Below are positions 1-8,092 of a stretch of 13,821 bases of DNA, one piece after another (the stretch's first letter is position 1; the number at the start of each line of letters is the position of its first letter). A model generated the notes under the pieces. It was not told the origin of the DNA, did not search any database, and worked only from the letters and a program-made list of their open reading frames with translations. Position numbers and translations under genes: made by a program. The stretch is from positions 1 to 13,821 of the forward strand of contig DGHL01000040.1 in NCBI GenBank assembly GCA_002392645.1, read 5' to 3'. The DNA is from Prevotellaceae bacterium UBA3849 (GTDB lineage: Bacteria; Bacteroidota; Bacteroidia; Bacteroidales; Bacteroidaceae).

Positions 1-32
1 AAAAGATGACATAATGATATTCATATAATTGA

Positions 33-1946
33 CTAATTTAAATCGTGGGGATTTTTAGATCCCACCTTTATGACTTCCGCTATTGTCGTCGGGTCAATTC
101 CTACTATATGCTGCAACTGTGCCACCGTACCGTGTTCCACGAATGTATCGGTAGGCATGCCCAGTCGTATGGTCTTTGGCGTCATGTCGTGGTCGGCAAA
201 GTATTCCAGTACGGCAGAACCGAGTCCGCCGTTCTTTACTCCGTCCTCCACTGTTATCACGTACTTGAAGTTCCTTCCTACCTCGTTGAGAATCTCAGTG
301 TCGATAGGTTTCAGGAAACGCATGTCATAGTGTGCCACTGATATGTCCGTACCTTCAGAGTGCAGGATTTCAATGGCCTTCGTCACGTTGTTGCCTATAT
401 TGCCGATAGAGAGTACCGCCACGTCGGTGCCGTCGGCAACCTTGCGTCCTTTGCCTATGGCTATTTCCTCCAGTGGGCAGCGCCAGTCTGTCAATACGCC
501 TCTGCCTCGTGGGTAGCGTATTACGAAGGCACCCATTCCCGGCAACTGTGCCGTGTACATCATCTTGCGCAGCTCATGCTCGTTCATTGGTGCACAGATG
601 GTGAGGTTCGGAACGGGGCGCAGTGCGGCGAGGTCGAAGGCACCATGGTGCGTGGCACCGTCTTCACCCACTATTCCGGCGCGGTCAAGGCAGAACACTA
701 CGTTGAGGCCTTCTATTGCCACGTCGTGTATTATATTGTCGTAGGCACGTTGTGCGAATGCACTGTATATGTTGCAGAATGGCGTAAGTCCTTCCTTCGC
801 CATGCCTCCTGAGAATGTCACCGCATGTCCCTCGGCGATGCCCACGTCGAAGGCACGGTCTGGCATCTCCTTCATCAGCATGTTCATGCTGCATCCTGAC
901 GGCATGGCAGGCGTCACTCCCACAATCTTCGGGTTAGCCTTTGCCAGTTCCACGAGTGTCTCACCGAACACATCCTGGTATTTCGGTGGTATGTTGTCAG
1001 TGTTCTCCTTAATTCTCTCACCTGTCTCAGGGTCGAATTTGCCTGGTGCGTGCCATATCGTGGCAGCCTTCTCGGCAGGCTCATAGCCCTTACCCTTTAT
1101 GGTGTGTATGTGCAGCAGCTTCGGACCTTTCATGTCTTTCAGCTGGCGCAGCACTCGCACCAGTTCCTTTACGTCATGTCCATCTACCGGACCGAAGTAC
1201 CTTATGTCGAGGCCTTCGAATATGTTGGCTTGTGAAGACAGTGCCGACTTCAGTGCGTTGCTGAGCCTTATGGCTTTCTTTCTGCGTTTGTCGTTGAGGA
1301 AACCATGTCCCTCAAGCCATTGTGCGGCACGGTATCTCCAGCGGTTATAGCTCTCATTGGTGTTTAGTGATAGCAGATATTGCTTCATTCCGCCCACGCT
1401 GCGGTCTATCGACATATTATTGTCGTTGAGTATTATGAGCAGGTCGTTAGGCGAGGAGGCAACATTGTTGAGGCCCTCGAAAGCCAGTCCGCCGCTCATG
1501 GAACCGTCGCCTATCACAGCCACCACGTGTCGGTTATAGCCGTTATGGGCATCTGCCACGGCCATGCCCAGTGCCGCCGATATACTGTTAGATGCGTGTC
1601 CGCAGGTAAAAGTGTCGTATTCGCTCTCGCTTGGAGTAGGGAAGGGGTGCAGTCCCCCCAGTTTACGGTTAGTGGAGAAAGACTCGCGCCTGCCTGTAAG
1701 GATCTTGTGTCCGTAAGCCTGGTGTCCCACGTCCCATACTATGCGATCCTCCGGCGTGTTATATACATAGTGCAGTGCCACAGTCAGTTCCGTCACACCC
1801 AGACTTGAAGCCAGGTGTCCAGGATTAACCGAGAGCTCCTTCACTATGTCGTCGCGCAGTTCTGAGCATACATCCGGCAGGGCCTCCACTGATAGATTGC
1901 GAAGGTCAGCTGGATATTTTATGTTATTTAAGTATTTATAGTTCAA
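33..1946 (-). CDS. dxs: 1-deoxy-D-xylulose-5-phosphate synthase
   Basis: This cytoplasmic enzyme condenses pyruvate with glyceraldehyde 3-phosphate, using thiamine diphosphate, to make DXP, the entry step of the MEP isoprenoid pathway and a precursor for thiamine and pyridoxal. At 637 residues it is full length. Visible motifs are GHQAYGHK (74-81), GHASNSIS (116-123), the ThDP/Mg site GDGSMSGG (146-153) with Asn176 in LNDNNMSI, the catalytic glutamate Glu372 in IAEGHAVTF, the transketolase pyrimidine-binding segment DRAGIVGEDGATHHG (421-435), and a C-terminal transketolase domain from about 500. The start is unusual. The codon at 1944-1946 is TTG, the upstream frame is closed by TAA within eight codons, and no in-frame ATG occurs until deep inside the conserved domain. 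The N-terminus of family members begins just before the YPADLR motif (here residues 11-16), which supports this start. The gene follows asd on the same strand, but a 381-base gap and a terminator suggest separate transcription. Confidence 0.96.
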   Translation of the reverse strand: MNYKYLNNIKYPADLRNLSVEALPDVCSELRDDIVKELSVNPGHLASSLGVTELTVALHYVYNTPEDRIVWDVGHQAYGHKILTGRRESFSTNRKLGGLHPFPTPSESEYDTFTCGHASNSISAALGMAVADAHNGYNRHVVAVIGDGSMSGGLAFEGLNNVASSPNDLLIILNDNNMSIDRSVGGMKQYLLSLNTNESYNRWRYRAAQWLEGHGFLNDKRRKKAIRLSNALKSALSSQANIFEGLDIRYFGPVDGHDVKELVRVLRQLKDMKGPKLLHIHTIKGKGYEPAEKAATIWHAPGKFDPETGERIKENTDNIPPKYQDVFGETLVELAKANPKIVGVTPAMPSGCSMNMLMKEMPDRAFDVGIAEGHAVTFSGGMAKEGLTPFCNIYSAFAQRAYDNIIHDVAIEGLNVVFCLDRAGIVGEDGATHHGAFDLAALRPVPNLTICAPMNEHELRKMMYTAQLPGMGAFVIRYPRGRGVLTDWRCPLEEIAIGKGRKVADGTDVAVLSIGNIGNNVTKAIEILHSEGTDISVAHYDMRFLKPIDTEILNEVGRNFKYVITVEDGVKNGGLGSAVLEYFADHDMTPKTIRLGMPTDTFVEHGTVAQLQHIVGIDPTTIAEVIKVGSKNPHDLN

Positions 1947-1969
1947 CGTTGCCTTTGTATATTATGCCA

Positions 1970-1991
1970 TACTGTTTCGTGCGAAACTGTA
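1970..1991. promoter_or_regulatory. 22-bp palindrome upstream of dxs
   Basis: The arms TACTGTTTCG and CGAAACTGTA face each other around a TG centre and match in nine of ten positions (one T-T mismatch). The site lies 24-45 bases upstream of the dxs start codon. Its size and symmetry fit an operator for a dimeric regulator, or a short leader hairpin in the dxs transcript. Which of these, if either, cannot be told from sequence alone. Confidence 0.45.
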
Positions 1992-2062
1992 TTTTGTATC
2001 GTTTGAGGTCTTTTCTGTGCCTTCTCCAACGCACTTGTAGTCAGTCTATTACAAAGAGCGTT

Positions 2063-2160
2063 GTAAAAGCTATCGTTTTACCGCGTAAAAGCTATCAAAT
2101 TACCGTGTAAAAGCTATCGTTTTACCGTGTAAAAGCTATGCTTTTGCGGCGTAAGGATAT
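2063..2160. repeat. 22-bp palindromic tandem repeat (four units plus remnant)
   Basis: The motif GTAAAAGCTAT recurs at 2063, 2085, 2107 and 2129, an exact 22-base period, followed by a degenerate fifth copy at 2151. Units 1 and 3 have the form GTAAAA-loop-TTTTAC and can fold into small hairpins. Unit 4 pairs AAAAGC with GCTTTT around TAT. Unit 2 has lost part of the symmetry. The array is noncoding and lies between the asd terminator and dxs. Confidence 0.9.
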
Positions 2161-2254
2161 GCAACTGTAAAATAATCTCATTAAATTGTATAGAGCAAGT
2201 GTCTTAACTACTTAACTTCTTCAGAAAGCTGAGTAAATAATTATGCATACCTAC

Positions 2255-2317
2255 TTATAAAAAATAAGGGAATAATTGGGCGTAATCGCTTATTTGCGAC
2301 ACGCCCAATACTCCCTT
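2255..2317 (-). terminator. Intrinsic terminator of asd
   Basis: On the minus strand a long hairpin begins about ten bases after the asd stop. Nine perfect pairs join ATTGGGCGT (2275-2283) to ACGCCCAAT (2301-2309). The stem extends outward by pairing of AAGGGA with CTCCCTT, and an inner TCGC/GCGA pair adds to it. It is followed by a T-rich tract (TTATTTTTTATAAG on the minus strand). Confidence 0.85.
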
Positions 2318-2327
2318 TTATTCTTTA

Positions 2328-3386
2328 TTACTTAACGTCGCCTACCTTGATGAGGTACTCAGCAATCTGAACGGCGTTCAGCGCAGCACCCTTCTTGATC
2401 TGGTCGCCAGAGAGCCAGAAGGTAAGACCGTTGTCATTAGCGAGGTCCTCACGTACACGACCTACATATACGTCATCCTTGCCGGCAGTGTAGAGAGGCA
2501 TTGGGTAAGGCAGTCCCTCCATTGTCTCCTTTGTAGCGTCGGCATTAGCCTTTGCGCCCACCTTCTTAGGATCATCTACGAGAGTCACGCCCTCAGCGTT
2601 GCGCAGGGCCTCCTGTGCAGCCTCCACGGTGATAGGCTTCTCCGTCTCAATCCATACAGCCTCAGAGTGAGCACGCAGTGAAGAGATGCGTACGCACATA
2701 GCAGAGCAGCGTGCGTCGGTGTGCATAATCTTCTTTGTCTCGTTAAACATCTTCATCTCCTCCTTGGTGTATCCATTGTCCTGGAATACGTCAATCTGAG
2801 GAATTACGTTGTAAGCCAGCTGATAGGCAAACTTGTTTACTGTAGGCTGCTGGCCGTTAGCCAGTTCCTTGTACTGCTGCTGCAGTTCTGCCATGGCAGC
2901 TGCGCCGGCACCAGAAGCAGACTGGTAAGAAGCGATGTGTATGCGCTTGATGTGAGAAAGCTTCTCGAGTGGCTGCAGGCATACCACCATCATGATGGTA
3001 GTGCAGTTAGGGTTGGCAATGATGCCACGTGGGCGCTTCAGTGCGTCCTCGGCGTTACACTCAGGCACTACCAATGGCACGTCGTCGTCCATGCGGAATG
3101 CTGATGAGTTGTCAATCATCACTGCACCATACTTGGTGATGTCCTCGCAGAACTCCTTTGAAGTGCCTGCACCGGCACTGGTGAATGCGATGTCAACATC
3201 TTTGAAATCGTCGTTGTGCTGCAGGAGCTTTACCTCATACTCCTTACCGCGGAAAGTGTACTTGGTACCTGCTGAACGCTGTGATCCGAACAGTACCAGT
3301 TCATCGATAGGGAAATTTCTCTCGTCAAGGACACGGAGGAACTCCTGTCCTACTGCGCCGCTGGCGCCTACAATAGCTACTTTCAT
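2328..3386 (-). CDS. asd: Aspartate-semialdehyde dehydrogenase
   Basis: This cytoplasmic NADPH-dependent enzyme reduces aspartyl phosphate to aspartate semialdehyde, the branch point to lysine/diaminopimelate, threonine, methionine and isoleucine. The 352-residue protein starts with the NADP-binding loop GASGAVG (7-13). The active-site cysteine is Cys128 in NPNCTT, the glutamine of SYQSASGAG is Gln155, and the substrate and catalytic residues Arg238 and His240 lie in RISSLRAHSEAVW. Arg98 of DNSSAFR is the expected phosphate contact. The ATG at 3384-3386 places the Rossmann motif at the normal distance. A good Bacteroidetes-type promoter precedes it and a strong terminator follows, so it is probably transcribed alone and divergently from the antiporter operon. 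Confidence 0.97.
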   Translation of the reverse strand: MKVAIVGASGAVGQEFLRVLDERNFPIDELVLFGSQRSAGTKYTFRGKEYEVKLLQHNDDFKDVDIAFTSAGAGTSKEFCEDITKYGAVMIDNSSAFRMDDDVPLVVPECNAEDALKRPRGIIANPNCTTIMMVVCLQPLEKLSHIKRIHIASYQSASGAGAAAMAELQQQYKELANGQQPTVNKFAYQLAYNVIPQIDVFQDNGYTKEEMKMFNETKKIMHTDARCSAMCVRISSLRAHSEAVWIETEKPITVEAAQEALRNAEGVTLVDDPKKVGAKANADATKETMEGLPYPMPLYTAGKDDVYVGRVREDLANDNGLTFWLSGDQIKKGAALNAVQIAEYLIKVGDVK

Positions 3387-3449
3387 TTTTTATCTTTTCT
3401 GTTTGAGTTTGTTTCTTGGTTGTAATTTATAATCGATTGTCTGCGTGTG

Positions 3450-3481
3450 CAAACTTATTTATTGTATTAATTCTTTGCAAA
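3450..3481 (-). promoter_or_regulatory. Bacteroidetes-type promoter of asd
   Basis: On the minus strand the -33 element TTTG (3478-3481) is followed after exactly 20 bases by the -7 element TAAGTTTG (3450-3457), matching the consensus of the Bacteroidetes primary sigma factor. Transcription should start near 3443, giving a leader of roughly 57 bases before the asd ATG. A second box, TAATTTTG (3478-3485), overlaps the -33 element but lacks a good upstream partner. Confidence 0.7.
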
Positions 3482-3527
3482 ATTACAAATTTTTGCCGAA
3501 ACATTCGCATAATTCAGTTTTTTTTTG

Positions 3528-3535
3528 TTACTTTG
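3528..3535 (+). promoter_or_regulatory. Possible -7 box of the antiporter operon
   Basis: TTACTTTG, followed by C, differs from TAnnTTTG at one position and lies about 40 bases before the antiporter ATG, after a run of nine T. No TTTG sits at the expected distance upstream, so this is a weak to moderate promoter call, supported mainly by its position in the divergent gap. Confidence 0.4.
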
Positions 3536-3576
3536 CATTGGATTTTATTGATATTCGATACTAACAACCCCAAATA

Positions 3577-5715
3577 ATGCATGAATTAACACAATATTTT
3601 CCGGTAACTAATCCGACGATGGTGTTCTTTATAGTATTATTCACCATACTTATAGCACCTATCGTCATGAGTAAGTTGCGTATCCCCCATATCATAGGCA
3701 TGGTGCTGGCTGGTGTGGCGCTGGGCAAGTATGGCTTCAACATTCTTGAGCGCGATGCCAGTTTTGAGCTCTTTGGCAGGGTGGGACTGCTGTATATCAT
3801 GTTTCTCGCAGGCATTGAGATGGACCTTGAGGGACTGAAGAAGAATCTCGTCTCGGTCTCGTTGTTCGGACTCCTTACCTTTGCCTTGCCCTTTGCCCTT
3901 ATGTATATTGCCGGGCGCAGCCTTTTGGGCTATTCGCCCCTTGCTTCGGTGTTGCTCAGCTGTATCATGGCTACCAATACGCTGATAGCCTATCCTATAG
4001 TGGCACGCTACGGACTTCAGAAGCATTATGCCACCACGTTGTCCGTGGGGGCGTCCATGCTGTCACTGCTCGTCACGCTCGTCGTGGTGGCAGCCCTCGT
4101 GGGCTCGTTCAGCGGTGGCAGCGGTGCCTTGTTCTGGCTGCTCTTCGTGGTTAAGTTCGTGGCATACTGTGCCCTGCTGCTCTACATGATACCCCATCTT
4201 ACGCGGTGGTTCCTGCGCAGGTACAGCGATTCCGTAATGCAGTTCATCTTCATTCTCGCCACCATGTTCCTCAGTGCGGCTCTGTGTGAGCTTATCGGGC
4301 TCGAGGGCATCTTCGGCGCTTTCTTCAGCGGACTCATTCTTAACCGCTACGTGCCGCCGTTGTCTCCGTTGATGAACCGTATAGAGTTCATCGGCAATGC
4401 TATCTTCATACCTTATTTCCTTATAGGCGTGGGCATGCTTATCAACCTCGGACTGCTCTTTGCCGGTGGCGGCATCATTTTCACCGTGGTGTGCATCGTA
4501 GTGGTGGGCACGTTGGGTAAGGCTCTTGCTGCATACGCCTCTTGCCGCATGCTGGGACAGCCGTGGCTGCATGGCCATCTCATGTTCGGACTCACCTCTG
4601 CCCATGCTGCTGCTGGCATAGCGATAGTCTTGATAGGTATGAGACTGCAGCTGGCACCGGGACAGTATCTCGTTGGCGACGATATGCTCAACGGCGTCGT
4701 CGTGATGATACTCTTCACGTGTGTCATCTCTACCATCGTGACCGATAGCTCTGCGCGTCAGGTAGCACTGCAGGAGAGCATGGGAAAGCATGAGGAGCAG
4801 ACCGGTGACGATGAGAAGATTCTTATAGCCGTGAAATATCCTGAGACGTGCAACACGCTGCTCGACCTCGCCATCATGATGCGCAATCCGGAACTGAACC
4901 GCGGACTGATAGCCCTTAACGTGGTGTATGACGATAACGACGCCGATGCTAACCAGCGCAAGGGCATGCAGTTGCTCGAGAACGTGGCTCGCAAGGCGAG
5001 TGCGTCGGATGTCCGTGTGCAGACTCAGGTGAGGCTCGCCACTAACATCGGCAACGGTATCAAGCATGCCTTCAAGGAGTACGACTGTTCTGAGGTCATC
5101 TTCGGCGTACACATACATCCCAACTCCAGTCGCGTGTTCTGGGGAGACTTCGCACAGAGTGTCTTCAATGGTCTGTCAAGGCAGATTATCATAGCTCGCT
5201 GCACGCAGCCTTTCAGCACGTTGAGGGCCATCAAGGTGGCAGTGCCGTCAAGGGCTGAGTACGAACCGGGTTTCAATCGCTGGCTGGAGCGCCTGTGCCG
5301 CTTCTCTGATACTATTGGCTGCCGCATTGCGTTCCATGGCAGGGAAGACACCCTCGCTCTCATAACGCGCTATGTGGAGCGTCACTACCGCAACCTGCGT
5401 ACGGAGTATGTCTCCATGCCTCACTGGAAGGGACTCATCGACCTTGCCGAGAGTACCCACGCCGACGAGATGCTCGCCGTCGTTACGGCACGTCAGGGCA
5501 CGGTGTCTTACAAGGCTGCCCTCGACAGTCTGCCGGAGGAACTGACGGAGCACTACCACGGCACCAACCTCATGATAATTTTCCCCGACCAGTACGGTCC
5601 GGCTCCTGATACGCTCACCTTCGCCACTACCTCGCATACCGAACAGACATCGGCATACCAGGAGATGCACTCATGGCTCACTAAGCTGCGACGACAGTTG
5701 CCGTGGAAGGGTTGA
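3577..5715 (+). CDS. CPA2-type cation/proton antiporter with C-terminal USP-like region
   Basis: This is a 712-residue inner-membrane transporter. Residues from about 12 to 390 are strongly hydrophobic and fit 12-13 membrane segments of the Na+/H+ exchanger (CPA2) fold. Typical features are the early RIPHIIGMVLAGVALG (35-50) and FLAGIEMDLEGLKKN (76-90). Residues from about 412 to 670 are soluble and look like one or two divergent universal-stress-protein units: KILIAVKYPETCNTLLDLA opens the first, and the stretch near 551 (AIKVAVPSRAEYEP) may open a second. It presumably exchanges Na+ or K+ for H+, with the soluble part as regulator. One oddity is that the segment TLSVGASMLSLLVTLVVVA (154-172), where many CPA2 proteins carry the ion-binding aspartate, has no acidic residue. 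It is the first gene of a co-directional set; the next gene begins 92 bases on. The ion specificity is not known. Confidence 0.85.
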   Translation: MHELTQYFPVTNPTMVFFIVLFTILIAPIVMSKLRIPHIIGMVLAGVALGKYGFNILERDASFELFGRVGLLYIMFLAGIEMDLEGLKKNLVSVSLFGLLTFALPFALMYIAGRSLLGYSPLASVLLSCIMATNTLIAYPIVARYGLQKHYATTLSVGASMLSLLVTLVVVAALVGSFSGGSGALFWLLFVVKFVAYCALLLYMIPHLTRWFLRRYSDSVMQFIFILATMFLSAALCELIGLEGIFGAFFSGLILNRYVPPLSPLMNRIEFIGNAIFIPYFLIGVGMLINLGLLFAGGGIIFTVVCIVVVGTLGKALAAYASCRMLGQPWLHGHLMFGLTSAHAAAGIAIVLIGMRLQLAPGQYLVGDDMLNGVVVMILFTCVISTIVTDSSARQVALQESMGKHEEQTGDDEKILIAVKYPETCNTLLDLAIMMRNPELNRGLIALNVVYDDNDADANQRKGMQLLENVARKASASDVRVQTQVRLATNIGNGIKHAFKEYDCSEVIFGVHIHPNSSRVFWGDFAQSVFNGLSRQIIIARCTQPFSTLRAIKVAVPSRAEYEPGFNRWLERLCRFSDTIGCRIAFHGREDTLALITRYVERHYRNLRTEYVSMPHWKGLIDLAESTHADEMLAVVTARQGTVSYKAALDSLPEELTEHYHGTNLMIIFPDQYGPAPDTLTFATTSHTEQTSAYQEMHSWLTKLRRQLPWKG

Positions 5716-5750
5716 AGAATTGAAGAATTGAAAATTGAAAAATTGAAAAT
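5711..5750 (+). repeat. Short AT-rich repeats after the antiporter stop
   Basis: Five consecutive units of GAAGAATT, GAAAATT or GAAAAATT (7-8 bases each) begin at the stop codon of the antiporter gene and run into the GC-rich palindrome. The sequence is purine-rich on the plus strand and noncoding. It looks like a Bacteroidales intergenic low-complexity repeat. Confidence 0.75.
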
Positions 5751-5764
5751 TGGGGCGCGCCCCA
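5751..5764. repeat. 14-bp perfect GC-rich palindrome
   Basis: TGGGGCGCGCCCCA is a perfect inverted repeat without spacer. It separates the AT-rich repeats from a C-rich tract. No T-run follows it, so it is not a standard terminator. Confidence 0.8.
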
Positions 5765-5831
5765 TACCCCCCCAAACCCCCAAAAAGCCCAAAAAGCCAA
5801 GCCCAAAATGCCCATAAAGCCCATCAACCCC
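5760..5831 (-). other. G-run tract with quadruplex-forming pattern on the minus strand
   Basis: Nine C-runs on the plus strand, eight of three to seven bases and one of two, correspond to G-runs on the minus strand. The first four (5760-5763, 5767-5773, 5777-5781, 5788-5790) are separated by 3, 3 and 6 bases, which fits the canonical G3+N1-7 quadruplex pattern. The tract covers the start codon at 5808 and the first codons of the next gene. The G-rich strand is the template strand of that gene. Confidence 0.65.
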
Positions 5832-8072
5832 ATAAAACTCACCAAACTTAAAAGGTGGTACAGGTCGTTGCAGACAAGGTCCACACTCGCTATCATCATC
5901 ACCGCTGGCGTACTGATAGAGGTGACATCCGCAGTGCAGTATTGGTATGCACGTAAAGGCATACGCGAGGAGGTGGAGCGACGTGCTGTAGGCGAACTCA
6001 AGGTGCGCAACCTTGAGATTGAGAAGATTGTGAACGCGGTGGAGAGCGCGTCAGACTATACCGTGTGGATGCTGGAGAAGAGTCTTGACTCTCCGGCAGA
6101 ACAGGCCTCGGTGATTGAGAAGATTCTGAAGGTTAACCCTAACCTCGTGGGGTGCGGCATTGGTTTCAAACCGTACTACTATGCTTCGAAGGGACGTTGG
6201 TATGAGCCTTATTACAGACGCTCCGACGATGGCAGCATACAGTCCATGCAGATAGGAAGCGAGAGCCACGACTACGTCACGGCAGACTGGTATGCCGTAC
6301 CTATGAAGTCTGGCAAGGGTTACTGGACGGAGCCTTACTACGACGATGCTGGCGGCAAGGAACTCATGATTACCTATGCCCAGCCTATCCTCGATGAGAA
6401 GGGCAATGCAGTGGCTGTGTTCGGCATGGATATCTCGCTCGATTGGCTCACCAAGACGCTTAACGTAAACCATTTCTATCCCTCGTCCTTCAATCTCGTG
6501 GTTTCGCGCACAGGCAAACTCATGGCATGCCCGGTGGAGAGCCTCGTCATGCGTAGGAGCCTCATGGAGGTGACCACTAAGTATAAGGATACCACCGTGA
6601 ACAACGTAAACCGTAAGATGCTGGCGGGAGAGAGCGGACAAGCCACGATAATCGACGATCAGGGCGAGAAGAACTATGTGTTCTTCGCACCAATCAGTCG
6701 CGACACGTCACTGACGGCTGGCGAACAGCTCGGCTGGTCCATGGCGGTGGTGTGCAGCGACAGTGAGATATACCGCGGTCTGCGACAGGTGGGCTTCAAC
6801 CTCATGCTGCTCATGATAGCAGGCATGGCACTGCTCATATATATACTGATGCGCACAGTGCGTGGCTACAGGAACCTGCAGGAGGCAAACACCGAGCGCG
6901 AGCGTATGAACGGCGAACTGGGTGTGGCTAAGCGCATACAGCATGCCATGCTGCCGGAGAAGTTCCCGCCGTTCCCTGAGCGTGGCGACATCGACATCTA
7001 TGCCTTGCAGAACCCCGCAAGGCAGGTGGGCGGCGACCTCTACGACTATCTCCTGCGCGACGAGAAACTGTTCTTCTGCGTCGGCGACGTCTCCGGCAAG
7101 GGCGTGCCTGCCGCCATGGTGATGGCCATGGCACAGTCAGTGTTCCGTCTGCTCGTGGCACGCGAGTCTTCCCCTGAGCGCATAGTGACGCAGATGAACG
7201 AACTCCTGACTCACGATAATGAGTATAACATCTTCATCACGTTCTTCATCGGCGTGCTCGACCTCCCCACAGGCCGTCTGCGCTACTGCAATGCAGGTCA
7301 CAAGCCCCCTGTACTGTTAGGGCAGGGTAGCGACGAGCTCCCTTGCACCCCCAATCTGCCGTTAGGCGCCTTACCCGACTGGAAATACTGCGTGCAGGAG
7401 ACCGTCGTGGAGCCAGGCACCACCATGTTCCTCTTCACCGACGGACTCACGGAGGCTGAGAACGAGGCGCATGAACTGTTCTCGAAGAAGCGCATGATGC
7501 AGTCACTCACTGCAAACCAGTCGCAGGCACCCCACGACATCGTGACCTCCATGACGGATGCCGTAAAGACCTTCGTGGGCGATACCGAGCAGAGCGACGA
7601 CCTCACCATGCTCGCCATAAGATATACGCGCAGCAATACCGACGTGCAGATACGTCGCACGCTCACGCTTCACAACGACATCGCCGAGGTACCCGTCATG
7701 GCAGAGTTCGTTGACGCCGTATGCGAAGAGGTGAAGCTCGATGCCTCGGCAGTCATGCAGGTCAACCTCGCCATAGAGGAAGCCGTGGTGAACGTCATGA
7801 ACTATGCCTACCCCAGTGGCACGCAGGGCGAGATAACACTGCTGGCAGAGGCAGACACCCGTCAGCTCAAGTTCATACTCACCGACAGCGGCAAACCCTT
7901 CGACCCCACCACGCATGCAGAGGTCGATACCACACTGTCGGCAGAGAAGCGAGGCATCGGCGGACTGGGCATACACCTCATGCGACGCTATATGGACAGC
8001 ATCAACTACGAACGCATAGGCGATCAGAACGTACTGACACTGTGCAGAAAACTGAATAACTCCCCGGAATAA
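5808..8072 (+). CDS. Cache-sensor, SpoIIE phosphatase and HATPase fusion protein
   Basis: This is a 754-residue membrane signalling protein. The first membrane helix is at about 26-47. An extracytoplasmic double-Cache-like sensor covers about 50-325, with YYYASKGRWYEPYY (123-136), GYWTEPYYDD (171-180) and VFGMDISLDW (204-213). The second helix is at about 329-348, and a coiled linker at about 353-380 stands where a HAMP domain might be expected. The PP2C-type SpoIIE phosphatase domain (about 372-608) keeps its metal motifs: VGGDLYD (407-413), GDVSGKG (426-432), FTDGLTEA (543-550) and SDDLTM (596-601). An RsbW/SpoIIAB-like HATPase domain (about 615-750) follows, with N-box EEAVVNVMNY (657-666), DSGKPFDP (693-700) and GIGGLGIHLMRR (716-727). 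It probably dephosphorylates, and perhaps also phosphorylates, the STAS protein encoded 20 bases downstream. The start is uncertain: MPIKPINPIKLTKL is encoded by low-complexity repeat, but no later in-frame ATG precedes the first membrane helix. Confidence 0.9.
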   Translation: MPIKPINPIKLTKLKRWYRSLQTRSTLAIIITAGVLIEVTSAVQYWYARKGIREEVERRAVGELKVRNLEIEKIVNAVESASDYTVWMLEKSLDSPAEQASVIEKILKVNPNLVGCGIGFKPYYYASKGRWYEPYYRRSDDGSIQSMQIGSESHDYVTADWYAVPMKSGKGYWTEPYYDDAGGKELMITYAQPILDEKGNAVAVFGMDISLDWLTKTLNVNHFYPSSFNLVVSRTGKLMACPVESLVMRRSLMEVTTKYKDTTVNNVNRKMLAGESGQATIIDDQGEKNYVFFAPISRDTSLTAGEQLGWSMAVVCSDSEIYRGLRQVGFNLMLLMIAGMALLIYILMRTVRGYRNLQEANTERERMNGELGVAKRIQHAMLPEKFPPFPERGDIDIYALQNPARQVGGDLYDYLLRDEKLFFCVGDVSGKGVPAAMVMAMAQSVFRLLVARESSPERIVTQMNELLTHDNEYNIFITFFIGVLDLPTGRLRYCNAGHKPPVLLGQGSDELPCTPNLPLGALPDWKYCVQETVVEPGTTMFLFTDGLTEAENEAHELFSKKRMMQSLTANQSQAPHDIVTSMTDAVKTFVGDTEQSDDLTMLAIRYTRSNTDVQIRRTLTLHNDIAEVPVMAEFVDAVCEEVKLDASAVMQVNLAIEEAVVNVMNYAYPSGTQGEITLLAEADTRQLKFILTDSGKPFDPTTHAEVDTTLSAEKRGIGGLGIHLMRRYMDSINYERIGDQNVLTLCRKLNNSPE

Positions 8073-8092
8073 AAAACAAAAACATAAACGAT

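Larger units (their letters stand above)
1947..2327. other. asd-dxs intergenic region
   Basis: This 381-base gap lies between two minus-strand genes. Going toward dxs it holds the asd terminator hairpin, an AT-rich spacer, a run of four 22-bp palindromic repeat units, and a 22-bp palindrome 24-45 bases before the dxs start codon. I found no convincing TTTG/TAnnTTTG promoter for dxs, so its transcription start is unknown. No additional gene is supported. Confidence 0.7.

Noticed and set aside
1..24. Possible start of a minus-strand gene (ATG at 22-24, MNIIMSSF) after dxs
   Set aside because: Only eight codons are visible. trkA often follows dxs in Bacteroidales, but these residues lack its GAGxVG beginning, so no gene call is justified.
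2063..2160. CRISPR array
   Set aside because: The period is only 22 bases, with no unique spacers between repeats and no cas genes nearby.
4063..5118. 351-codon open frame antisense to the antiporter gene
   Set aside because: The product is rich in His, Glu and Arg with no recognisable domain or start context; the plus-strand frame encodes a convincing transporter.
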